The notes under the pieces are model-generated. The model did not search any database. It had not been told where the DNA came from and worked only from the letters and a program-made list of their open reading frames with translations. Shown in pieces: positions 26,507-34,146 of a stretch of DNA of 64,000 nucleotides. The DNA is from Chryseobacterium carnipullorum. GTDB taxonomy: Bacteria; Bacteroidota; Bacteroidia; Flavobacteriales; Weeksellaceae. The stretch is taken from assembly GCF_900142785.1 (NCBI RefSeq), contig NZ_FRCD01000006.1, positions 124,001-188,000 of the forward strand. Direction: 5' to 3'. Every line of letters begins with the position of its first letter. The stretch's first letter is position 1. Position numbers and translations under genes: made by a program.

Positions 26507-27177
26507 TTTTTTATGAATGAATACTCTTTACTGATGATATCAATAAGGTTTTTAGCATCAATATTGCGGTTGAATATCGGCTGGTGAAATTTTTCAAGTT
26601 TGTCCAGAATACGGATCAACTGCATTTTTTCAGAATAACTAAGATCTCCGGCCACAATGTTTGTTGCCGTTCTTATCTTTCTCATCTGATTTTCCAAAGA
26701 TCTGATACCTGAATTGGTGATCTTTATAATTTTAGTTCTTTTATCGGTATCAGAATCCGACTGTTCTACCAAGCCCAGATTGATAAGCCTGTTGATGATC
26801 AACATTCCCACAGACTTTTCGTGAACATTCTTCTTAATAAGCTCCATTTTAGTCATGGCGCCGAATGTTTTTAAATTAATCAGATAAATAAAGTCTTCCT
26901 GCGTCGCAAATTCTGAATCGATGATAGCTGATTTTGAATACGATTTGGCATACCTGTTCAAATGAACCAGTGAAGTACTGATGGCGCTTTCAGGACTCCT
27001 ACCACTCTCTTTACCAGCCCAATAGGGTTCATCTGTTTGATTGTTTAGCGCCAGAGGCTCCTTTCCGCTTAACCATGCCTTAAAGCCTTCAACATCCGAA
27101 GGGTAAGAATTCATCTTATTCTCTTCATCAAATTCCTCAAGCAATCTGATAACATCTTTTACGACTGAATAATTCAT
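26503..27177 (-). CDS. MarR-family regulator of the carotenoid operon
   Basis: A 224-aa winged-helix protein, longer than the usual ~150 aa because of an N-terminal extension of ~70 residues (LSGKEPLALNNQTDEPYW). The DNA-binding part is about 95-175, with TKMELIKKNVHEKSVGMLI, GLVEQSDSDTDKRTKIIKIT and NSGIRSLE. It shares this layout with the MarR protein at 39578-40225, so the two are paralogues of one subfamily. It is the first gene of the crt operon and starts 9 bp after a perfect palindrome covering its -7 box, so it probably represses its own operon. Confidence 0.9.
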   Translation of the reverse strand: MNYSVVKDVIRLLEEFDEENKMNSYPSDVEGFKAWLSGKEPLALNNQTDEPYWAGKESGRSPESAISTSLVHLNRYAKSYSKSAIIDSEFATQEDFIYLINLKTFGAMTKMELIKKNVHEKSVGMLIINRLINLGLVEQSDSDTDKRTKIIKITNSGIRSLENQMRKIRTATNIVAGDLSYSEKMQLIRILDKLEKFHQPIFNRNIDAKNLIDIISKEYSFIKN

Positions 27178-27186
27178 CTTATTAAC

Positions 27187-27210
27187 AATTAGTACACAAA
27201 TATACTAATT
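27187..27210 (-). promoter_or_regulatory. Palindromic operator over the -7 box of the marR-crt operon
   Basis: AATTAGTA (27187-27194) and TACTAATT (27203-27210) form a perfect 8-bp inverted repeat with an 8-base centre. On the minus strand the centre and right arm contain TATATTTG (27204-27197), an exact TAnnTTTG -7 box. Protein bound here would block initiation. The core AGTA-N8-TACT recurs twice at 36306-36351. Confidence 0.78.
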
Positions 27211-27439
27211 AAAACAAAATAAAGATTATAAATGAACTAAATTTTAAATTGTAATTGAGTGCAGATTTTATAAACAGATAAAAGAAAAATACCTAAACGC
27301 TGAAAAACAAGTTATTAACTTCACCTTAGGAGAACGAAAGGATCATTTTATTCATCATTTAATAAGCTTTTCTCATGCAAATTATTCAGAAAATATTCAT
27401 ATCAAGGTTTAAACTTTAACATGGATCACCGTTAAAAAT

Positions 27440-29149
27440 TTATATGCTGTTAAGAAAAGTGACTAAATTATCCTGTCTTCCCAGTCCGACCTTGCTTTTT
27501 ATTCTTGTTTTGTACACTCGGATGGTCGCAGTCGTAGTATCTTCAAGAGCTGATATTTCTTTTGAGGAAAGATTCATTCTAAAATAAGTACAGAGTTTCA
27601 GTTCTCTTTTGGTTAAAACCGGATAAAGGACTTCAAGTTTTCCCAAAAACATCTTACTTTCATTGCTGCTTTCATTTACGAAATCATCATTTTTCTTATC
27701 GATCTGGATCAGTTTACTCACTTTCAGATGCAAGTCACGGAGAATTTGTTCAGAATCCGCATCGGCAGATTTCTTTATCTTTTTTATGTTCTGCAAAAAC
27801 GCTTTTTCGGTTTCTATTTTTAAATTAAGATTCTGATGCAGGTTTTTGATCTTTTCATTTTGAAAGAGGATGTCTTTTTCAAGGACTCTTTTTTTTGCTT
27901 CTAAAATTTCTCTTTGTTTTTCAGCATCCTTCTTCTCGCTTTTCTTTGTAGTCCAGATGTTTAATGCAATAAGCGCTATGGTAATCACGATCAGACAACA
28001 CATCAGCAGGGTTAAAAACTGCTTTTTCTGATGGATTTTAATCTCATAATCATACCGTTCATTAATGCTTTTAATAACATTTTTATTTAAGAGATCTGAA
28101 GTTTTCTGGATATTCTCGCTGTTTTCATCATCAAATTCATGATTCAGCATAACCAGCTTTCCTGATACCTCTTTCAGACGCTGAATATCATTGTTTGCAG
28201 AATAGTATTTCTGAACAATTTCATTAACCATAATCTTATGATAAGTATCCGTGAGCAAAGGTTCAGTATGGAGAAGGTAATCGACAATTTGTCTCTGTTC
28301 AGCTTTTTGCCCGGTGACAGCATAGAGATCATAAAGTCTCTCAGAAGCGATAATCAGTTGAGGAAAAAGTTCTTTTTTGTTTTTGCAATATTCAAACTCT
28401 CCGGTAAGCAAATTTTCAGCGGACGTATAATCTTTCAACTGATAATAGTAAAACCCCAGACTTCCCTTCATATCCATCAGAAAATCAGACTCCTCTTTTG
28501 TCGGGTTGTTTTTACTTTCCAAAATATCTATGCCTTTTTGAGTTTCCTGAAGCGCTTTCCCGATATTGTTGAGTTTAGCATAAGTCAATCCAAAATTGTT
28601 ATGCATTGAAGCAGTATAAAGGTAATCTTCCGGCCTGAAGCTTTTTAACGCTTTATTAAAATAGTACAGCGCAGAAGTGTAGGATTTACTATTATAATAA
28701 AGCCTCCCTTTCATATGATAAAGATGTCCGCTATAATGAAGTGCGGTTAAGGTTTTATTAAAAATAATTGCTTCATCTATGAAATGCATTGCCAGCTCCG
28801 GAGAAGTCTTTTCCAATTGAATGGATACATTATAATAAGAGGTCATCGAAATATATTCATACCTGTTATTATTCAGTTTGAGCAGTTCATACACAAGCGG
28901 AATTTGCTTATTTGTATTATTCCGGTATAAGAATAACTCTACATATTTTGAACTTATAAGATATTGTTCATCTCCACTTTTTTTATATTTTCCGAGCTCT
29001 TGCTGCTGAAGTTGAGAAATTTTAGCCGGATAATCAACAACAGGTTTAAGCTCCTTTGTTAACTCATGAAAATAGTCGTTACCCGTAACTTCAGGACGTG
29101 GAGACATTGATATGCATAAGAAGCAAAAGATAGATAACAGCGTCTTCAT
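27440..29149 (-). CDS. TPR-repeat membrane-anchored LuxR-like regulator
   Basis: A 569-aa protein with a signal peptide, about seven TPR-like helical repeats (residues ~90-330, e.g. LYYFNKALKSF, GKALQETQKGI), a transmembrane helix near 378-398, a coiled coil (~402-440) and a C-terminal GerE-like helix-turn-helix (ELKLCTYFRMNLSSKEISAL, ATIRVYKTRIKSKVG). The periplasmic TPR part would sense a partner or peptide, and the cytoplasmic HTH would bind DNA, so one protein spans the membrane. This design recurs in Flavobacteriia. It stands alone; the ligand and targets are unknown. Confidence 0.88.
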   Translation of the reverse strand: MKTLLSIFCFLCISMSPRPEVTGNDYFHELTKELKPVVDYPAKISQLQQQELGKYKKSGDEQYLISSKYVELFLYRNNTNKQIPLVYELLKLNNNRYEYISMTSYYNVSIQLEKTSPELAMHFIDEAIIFNKTLTALHYSGHLYHMKGRLYYNSKSYTSALYYFNKALKSFRPEDYLYTASMHNNFGLTYAKLNNIGKALQETQKGIDILESKNNPTKEESDFLMDMKGSLGFYYYQLKDYTSAENLLTGEFEYCKNKKELFPQLIIASERLYDLYAVTGQKAEQRQIVDYLLHTEPLLTDTYHKIMVNEIVQKYYSANNDIQRLKEVSGKLVMLNHEFDDENSENIQKTSDLLNKNVIKSINERYDYEIKIHQKKQFLTLLMCCLIVITIALIALNIWTTKKSEKKDAEKQREILEAKKRVLEKDILFQNEKIKNLHQNLNLKIETEKAFLQNIKKIKKSADADSEQILRDLHLKVSKLIQIDKKNDDFVNESSNESKMFLGKLEVLYPVLTKRELKLCTYFRMNLSSKEISALEDTTTATIRVYKTRIKSKVGLGRQDNLVTFLNSI

Positions 29150-29310
29150 AATGATTCATTTTAATTTCGGGCGTAAGCTTTTCGAATATATTGAAAATAT
29201 GGCATAAAGATCAAGCCAGTCAAAAATAGAAAATTATATACCATAAAAACACATAGAGTTAATTTTTTTACACACATACCTCAACCAGACAACATAAAAT
29301 TCTAAATAAA

Positions 29311-29332
29311 TCAATTATTACAAAATAATTGA
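29311..29332. repeat. Inverted repeat in the 29.2-29.7 kb control region
   Basis: TCAATTATT and AATAATTGA are perfect 9-bp arms with loop ACAA, 162 bp upstream of the TPR regulator gene. No T-run follows, so it looks like a regulator site rather than a terminator. The rest of the 593-bp divergent gap 29150-29742 is AT-rich with no plausible gene. Confidence 0.5.
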
Positions 29333-29742
29333 CAATCAAGTATTTTTAATGAATTCACATTTAACACTTATAAAACACAACACACTTAAAAACAATATCT
29401 TACAATTAAAATGCTAACAATTTGTTTTAAAATCAACTGTTTCTGCTAACAACTATTAACTTAATATTTGGTTCATAATTTCTTCGGATACGTTTATTTT
29501 GTACAAAATATTTCACAAAACACATATACTGAAAAGGGTCATTTACCTATGGAATAAATGATGAAAAAAATTCTATTCCACTACCTTTTTTTATTCCATC
29601 CCAAATTTTAGTTCCCAACATCAATTGACGGATATCCTTGATTTTTGATCTCAATGATTAAAAAATACTGGCGTATTACTGTCGATAGACTGGGATGCAT
29701 TTTAAGTAAAAAAAGTATCAGGATGAACAATGATTAGAGCAT

Positions 29743-31086
29743 ATGAAAAAAAAAATTATTTCATTTTTTATTGTACTGTGTATTGCCGGATTGAGTAAAG
29801 CTCGGGCACAGGACAGTGATGGAGACGGGATCACCAACATCACAGATCTGGATGACGACAATGACGGAATTCCGGACGTTAGCGAGGGCTACTGCTCAAA
29901 TTCTCTATTTGATGCCGGATGGTTTGGAAATGTTCCAACTGCCACTCAGAACCAAGATGGTTTTTGGGCATCAGCCCCTAATAATCCGGCCTCAATTACC
30001 TATGGCGGAGCCCATAATAATGCGGTTGTCAATAGTTCAAACCCTTTTATCTTCAGTACAGGGTTAACTTCTTCCACCAATGGAGGAACTCTTTCCCGCT
30101 GGCTTATTACAGGCGTTAACACCCTTACTTTAGCCGGTGCAAAAGCAGGTAATGACTACGCGCAATACAGCTTTACAACACCAGCTGTACTAACAGGTTA
30201 CAGAGAATTTTCAAAATTCGGATGGGGAGATCAGAATGACAATGGCAACTATAAAGTGGGCGTTGAAGTCTCAACCAATGGATTTTCGACTGCAGGAACA
30301 TTACTGGTGCAGGACTTTCAGGTTGTAGACGGTACAGGATCAGGTTATGAGTACAAGGTAACAACAGCTTTGCTCAACGCGGTAAAATTACTGCCTAATA
30401 CCACCTACACATTCCGGGTGTACATTTATGGCGCTGATACTTCCACCACCACGGTCGCTTATGAAGACTTTCAGTTCGGCACCTGCCTTTCAACAGATAC
30501 AGACAATGACAGTATACCCGACTTTCTGGATCTGGATTCCGATAATGATGGCTGTGCAGACGCTATAGAAGGTGATGAAAACGTGACCACTTCCCTACTG
30601 GTAACTGCCGGCGGATCTGTGACAGCAGGAACAGGTTCAGTAGCAGCTAATGAGAATTTATGTGCAGCAGGTACCTGTGTCAATGCTCAGGGAATACCCA
30701 ACACGGTAAATTCAGGAGGTATAGCTGATATTGGAAATGATGCGGGGCAAGGATCAGGATCTTCGCAAAATGCATTGATCAACGCATGCATCTGCTATAA
30801 ACCATCAGTTACTTCAGGAACAGTTTTAAATACCCTTCAGGGAATTACCTCACTGGGAAGAGCCAGAGGCAGTGAAAACTGGCCGGCAGTCCGAAAAGGG
30901 GCATGGACAGCCCTGGAAGCAAAGACAAAAGGATTTGTTCCCAACCGATTAACAACAGTTCAGAAAAATGCATTGATCCCGGTAGAAGGAATGATGGTAT
31001 ATGATACCACACTGGATTGCCTGAGTATCTATGACGGTTCAGGATGGAAGTGTTTCAACAACCAGACATGTCCGGATATTTTATAA
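29743..31086 (+). CDS. Exported protein with thrombospondin type-3 repeats
   Basis: A 447-aa secreted protein with signal peptide to about residue 22. Ca2+-binding TSP3 stretches are DSDGDGITNITDLDDDNDG (24-42) and a second block DTDNDSIPDFLDLDSDNDG around 250-270. The middle (50-245) is a Ser/Thr/Gly-rich beta domain with Cys. The C-terminal module reads ENWPAVRKGAWTALEAKTKG, then FVPNRL and MMVYDTTLDCLSIYDG, a surface-protein ending frequent in Flavobacteriia. No classic type A or B T9SS tail is seen. It is followed by a smaller protein with a related end module. A cell-surface or adhesive role is inferred. Confidence 0.82.
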   Translation: MKKKIISFFIVLCIAGLSKARAQDSDGDGITNITDLDDDNDGIPDVSEGYCSNSLFDAGWFGNVPTATQNQDGFWASAPNNPASITYGGAHNNAVVNSSNPFIFSTGLTSSTNGGTLSRWLITGVNTLTLAGAKAGNDYAQYSFTTPAVLTGYREFSKFGWGDQNDNGNYKVGVEVSTNGFSTAGTLLVQDFQVVDGTGSGYEYKVTTALLNAVKLLPNTTYTFRVYIYGADTSTTTVAYEDFQFGTCLSTDTDNDSIPDFLDLDSDNDGCADAIEGDENVTTSLLVTAGGSVTAGTGSVAANENLCAAGTCVNAQGIPNTVNSGGIADIGNDAGQGSGSSQNALINACICYKPSVTSGTVLNTLQGITSLGRARGSENWPAVRKGAWTALEAKTKGFVPNRLTTVQKNALIPVEGMMVYDTTLDCLSIYDGSGWKCFNNQTCPDIL

Positions 31087-31106
31087 ACAATCAACGAAAA
31101 AAGTAC

Positions 31107-31646
31107 ATGATTATGAGAAGTCTATTATCCATCCTATTCCTGCTTATGTTCTGGAATGTAAATGCTCAGGTAGCCATAGGAAAAACGTCGATAACCAATA
31201 CCTCCGTATCTCTGGAATTCGGAACTGCAAACAGAGGGATGATCCTTCCGTGGGTAAGTTCGGCAGCAAGTGTAACAGGAGCGGTGAACGGAACGATGGT
31301 CTACGATCTCTCTGATCATAAAATAAAGGTAAAATATTCTTCTGCCTGGAAAGACTTGTCCATCGATACCACAGGTTCAACAGTAGATCCTGTAACAAAT
31401 ACAGATGGAGTTTTAATCCAAAATTCAGCCGCTGAAATTACCACTGCAAAAGTGGCTATCGGCACACGATCTCCGACACCAGGAATTCTGGTATTGGAAG
31501 ACTCCAATAAAGCTATGATTTTACCAAAAGTCGCCAATCCTTATCTCAATATCATTAATCCCGCAGCCGGAATGATTGTTTTTGATACCACGAAAAAAAT
31601 GCTGGCGGTTTTTAACGGAAAAGTCTGGAGTTTCTGGAAACCTTAA
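31107..31646 (+). CDS. Exported surface protein, companion of the TSP3 protein
   Basis: I place the start at 31107 (MIMRSLLSILFLLMF), which gives a clean signal peptide ending WNVNAQ; the longer frame would run back into the previous gene. The ~179-aa product has two repeats of a module ending in MVYDLSDHKIKVKYSSAWKD and MIVFDTTKKMLAVFNGKVWS. The same module (MMVYDTTLDCLSIYDGSGWK) ends the upstream 447-aa protein. Such modules sit in flavobacterial proteins next to tail-fibre or collagen-like parts. It lies 20 bp after the TSP3 gene and is likely cotranscribed with it. Confidence 0.75.
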   Translation: MIMRSLLSILFLLMFWNVNAQVAIGKTSITNTSVSLEFGTANRGMILPWVSSAASVTGAVNGTMVYDLSDHKIKVKYSSAWKDLSIDTTGSTVDPVTNTDGVLIQNSAAEITTAKVAIGTRSPTPGILVLEDSNKAMILPKVANPYLNIINPAAGMIVFDTTKKMLAVFNGKVWSFWKP

Positions 31647-31764
31647 AAACAGATTATAATACAATGATCAAAGTACTTCAGCCGGTAGCCTGCCTATACT
31701 ACATGAATCCACCTGCTGCTCCGGCTGGAGATTTTAAGGAGCTAAAATTTAAATTAGAAGGGTT

Positions 31765-32193
31765 ATGAAAAATTTTGAACACATCCATATTGGTAATTTA
31801 ATTAAAAAGAGAAAGGAAGAGCTACATATTGATATCCAACGTATTTGCAACTTTTTTGAAAATACAGAAGAAGCTATTGAAGAAATGTATGAATCTGAGA
31901 GCCTGGACACAAAAACAGTACTAAGATGGAGTAAACTTCTGGAATATGATTTTTTCAGAATTTATTCTCAACACCTTATTTTGTTTTCGCCTCCTTCTGC
32001 AGAGGGCAAAATTCAGAAACAAGCTAGCCATTTACCCCAATTCAGAAAAAACATTTATACAAAAGAAATAATAGATTTCATTGTAGCATTGATAGAAAAT
32101 AACGAAAAAACGAAAAATCAGGTTATTGAGGAATACAGAATTCCTAAAACAACCCTGCACAAATGGATCACCAAGTATAAAAAAGAAGAATAG
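31765..32193 (+). CDS. Small transposase-like helix-turn-helix protein
   Basis: A 142-aa protein. The N-terminal half (LIKKRKEELHIDIQRICNFF, then helices) looks like an Xre-type helical unit. The C-terminal 45 residues KNQVIEEYRIPKTTLHKWIT form a helix-turn-helix like those of IS3-type OrfA proteins. There is no catalytic DDE domain, and no inverted repeats surround it. Similar short HTH proteins are common, often multi-copy, in Chryseobacterium; function is unknown. It sits with another such gene 58 bp downstream. Confidence 0.65.
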   Translation: MKNFEHIHIGNLIKKRKEELHIDIQRICNFFENTEEAIEEMYESESLDTKTVLRWSKLLEYDFFRIYSQHLILFSPPSAEGKIQKQASHLPQFRKNIYTKEIIDFIVALIENNEKTKNQVIEEYRIPKTTLHKWITKYKKEE

Positions 32194-32251
32194 TTATCCA
32201 TCGTTGAGATCATTACAGCACTTATAAAACCACCCAATACACTGCTAAGGA

Positions 32252-32581
32252 ATGAACAATTTGTCACCAGATTATAAACGCATTTACACTGATATTATTA
32301 ATAAAAACCATCCTGAAAAAAGGGAACTCTGTCAGAAAATTTTGGAGAAAAGTGAGTTGTCCATTCTGGATATTCTCAAGTTAAATGCACTGATATTTAC
32401 CAATGCCGGAAGAGAAACTCTTAAATCCAATCAGCAGCTTCGATCCTACGACAAAAGTACGATCTGTGAAATTTTAGAATATCAACGTAAAAATAATTAC
32501 ACCAATCATCAGCTGGCCCTGCATTTTAAATTGAGCAAAAACACAATCACCAAATGGAAAAAATTATTCCCTGATCTTTAG
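32252..32581 (+). CDS. Second small transposase-like helix-turn-helix protein
   Basis: A 109-aa protein whose C-terminus (EYQRKNNYTNHQLALHFKLS, NTITKWKKLFPDL) is an HTH matching in layout the end of the preceding 142-aa protein, as if the two share a DNA-binding module with different N-termini. No transposase catalytic residues are present. A 30-bp GATA microsatellite begins 9 bp after its stop. The pair could be domesticated transposon fragments used as regulators; that is inference. Confidence 0.65.
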   Translation: MNNLSPDYKRIYTDIINKNHPEKRELCQKILEKSELSILDILKLNALIFTNAGRETLKSNQQLRSYDKSTICEILEYQRKNNYTNHQLALHFKLSKNTITKWKKLFPDL

Positions 32582-32590
32582 TTGTTAGAC

Positions 32591-32620
32591 GATAGATAGA
32601 TAGATAGATAGATAGATAGA
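32591..32620. repeat. (GATA)7.5 tetranucleotide microsatellite
   Basis: Thirty bases of uninterrupted GATA units lie 84 bp before the start codon of the PQQ sugar dehydrogenase gene. Tetranucleotide tracts of this length are prone to slipped-strand changes, so copy number may differ between cells or strains. It does not lie in a reading frame. Confidence 0.97.
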
Positions 32621-32703
32621 CTCTTTTAGTTTGTAAGGTTTGTTAATTTTTTAATTGGAGCAAAGGATGATCCAAGATTCAGCTATTAAACATCAAAAAT
32701 ATT

Positions 32704-34074
32704 ATGAAAAAACTACTTTTTACAGCAAGTTTTTTTTCTTTTTTAATCTTTAATTCTCAAAGTATTAATTTAGAAGAATTTGCAAGCGGATTTAACAATC
32801 CCGTTGAAATCACCAATGCCAACGACAGCAGACTGTTTGTGGTACAGCAGGATGGAATAATAAAAATTGTACAACCCAATGGAAGTATTGTTCCCACCAA
32901 TTACCTGAACATCAGTTCGAAGATTCTTTTTGACGGAGGAGAACGGGGACTTTTGGGACTGGCTTTCCATCCGCAATATGCAACAAACGGCTATTTTTTT
33001 GTGTACTATAACAATTCTGCAGGGAATATCATTGTTGCCCGATATACGGTAAGTTCAGACCCGAATATTGCTGATCCTACCACCGAAAAAATTCTGCTGA
33101 ACATCCCCAAACCATTTGACAATCATAACGGTGGAAGCATTCATTTTGCCCCTGATGGAAATTTATGGGTAGTCACCGGTGACGGAGGATATGGAGGAGA
33201 CCCTTACAACAATGCTCAAAATAAAAATTCTCTTCTGGGAAAAATGCTCCGGATCGATGTGAATTCAACAGGACCTTATGCTATTCCTGCCGGAAACCCT
33301 TTTGCCGGTGCAGGAGTTGCCGGAGCGGACGAAATATGGTCTTACGGACTTAGAAATGCATGGAAATGGTCTTTTGATCTTACCACAGGGAATGTGATGA
33401 TTGCTGATGTAGGACAAAACCAGATCGAAGAAATTAACAGAATGCCGATCACCCAGTCAGGAATCAATTACGGATGGCGTTGCTACGAAGGCAACAGCAC
33501 GTATAATAATGGAGGATGTGCAGCATCCGGCACCATGACTTTTCCGGTCTCTGTTTATGATCATTCCGGAGGTAAATGTTCGGTTACGGGAGGCTACGTT
33601 TACAGAGGAAATCTCTACCCTTCCCTCCAAGGGAAATACTTTTTCGCTGATTACTGCTCCACTCAGATCGGTATGCTCAATCCTGACAATTCCATTACCT
33701 GGACTCCGGCTTATACGGGAAATAATTTTTCAACCTTTGGACAGGATAGTCAGAAAGAATTGTATGTCGCTGCCGTGAATAACGGAAAAATATATAAAAT
33801 CAAGACATCCACACTTTCTACTCAGGAAAATACTGCGTTGAGCCCAATCAGAATCTATCCCAATCCTGCTTCCGGAAAAATCTTTATTGATGGATTAAAC
33901 AACAAAAAAATATCTGCAGAAATAATCAATGAAGAAGGAAGAAGAGTATTGGAAAATGCAGCAGTCAACAACGATAGCAGCATTGATATTTCAGAAATAC
34001 CTTCAGGAGTTTACTACCTTCTTTTAAAATCAGGTGAGCTGAAATCTTACAGTCAGAAGATAATCATTAAATAA
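32704..34074 (+). CDS. PQQ-dependent sugar dehydrogenase with T9SS sorting tail
   Basis: A 456-aa exported enzyme. A signal peptide (to about 20) is followed by a six-bladed beta-propeller of the soluble aldose sugar dehydrogenase family: GLLGLAFHPQYATNGYFFV, HNGGSIHFAPDGNLWVVTGD, EIWSYGLRNAWKWSFD and GINYGWRCYEG. It should oxidise sugars using PQQ, passing electrons to an unknown acceptor. The last ~75 residues (IRIYPNPASGKIFIDG ... GVYYLLLK) are a T9SS type A sorting domain, so the enzyme is secreted across the outer membrane and probably attached to the surface. The gene is monocistronic. Confidence 0.93.
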   Translation: MKKLLFTASFFSFLIFNSQSINLEEFASGFNNPVEITNANDSRLFVVQQDGIIKIVQPNGSIVPTNYLNISSKILFDGGERGLLGLAFHPQYATNGYFFVYYNNSAGNIIVARYTVSSDPNIADPTTEKILLNIPKPFDNHNGGSIHFAPDGNLWVVTGDGGYGGDPYNNAQNKNSLLGKMLRIDVNSTGPYAIPAGNPFAGAGVAGADEIWSYGLRNAWKWSFDLTTGNVMIADVGQNQIEEINRMPITQSGINYGWRCYEGNSTYNNGGCAASGTMTFPVSVYDHSGGKCSVTGGYVYRGNLYPSLQGKYFFADYCSTQIGMLNPDNSITWTPAYTGNNFSTFGQDSQKELYVAAVNNGKIYKIKTSTLSTQENTALSPIRIYPNPASGKIFIDGLNNKKISAEIINEEGRRVLENAAVNNDSSIDISEIPSGVYYLLLKSGELKSYSQKIIIK

Positions 34075-34080
34075 TTGATT

Positions 34081-34110
34081 AAAGCCTCAACCGTTAATGA
34101 TTGAGGCTTT
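34081..34110. terminator. Bidirectional hairpin between convergent genes
   Basis: AAAGCCTCAA and TTGAGGCTTT are perfect 10-bp arms with a 10-base loop, 6 bp after the sugar dehydrogenase stop. T-runs are short on both sides, so strength is uncertain. Confidence 0.6.
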
Positions 34111-34146
34111 AAAATCAAAAATAAGACCGGCCGTTTTTTAAAAATG

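Noticed and set aside
31031..31315. 94-aa frame overlapping the two surface-protein genes
   Set aside because: Lies in another frame over two well-supported genes and has no homology-like pattern.
31765..32581. Calling the two HTH genes an insertion sequence
   Set aside because: No catalytic transposase domain and no terminal inverted or direct repeats flank them.
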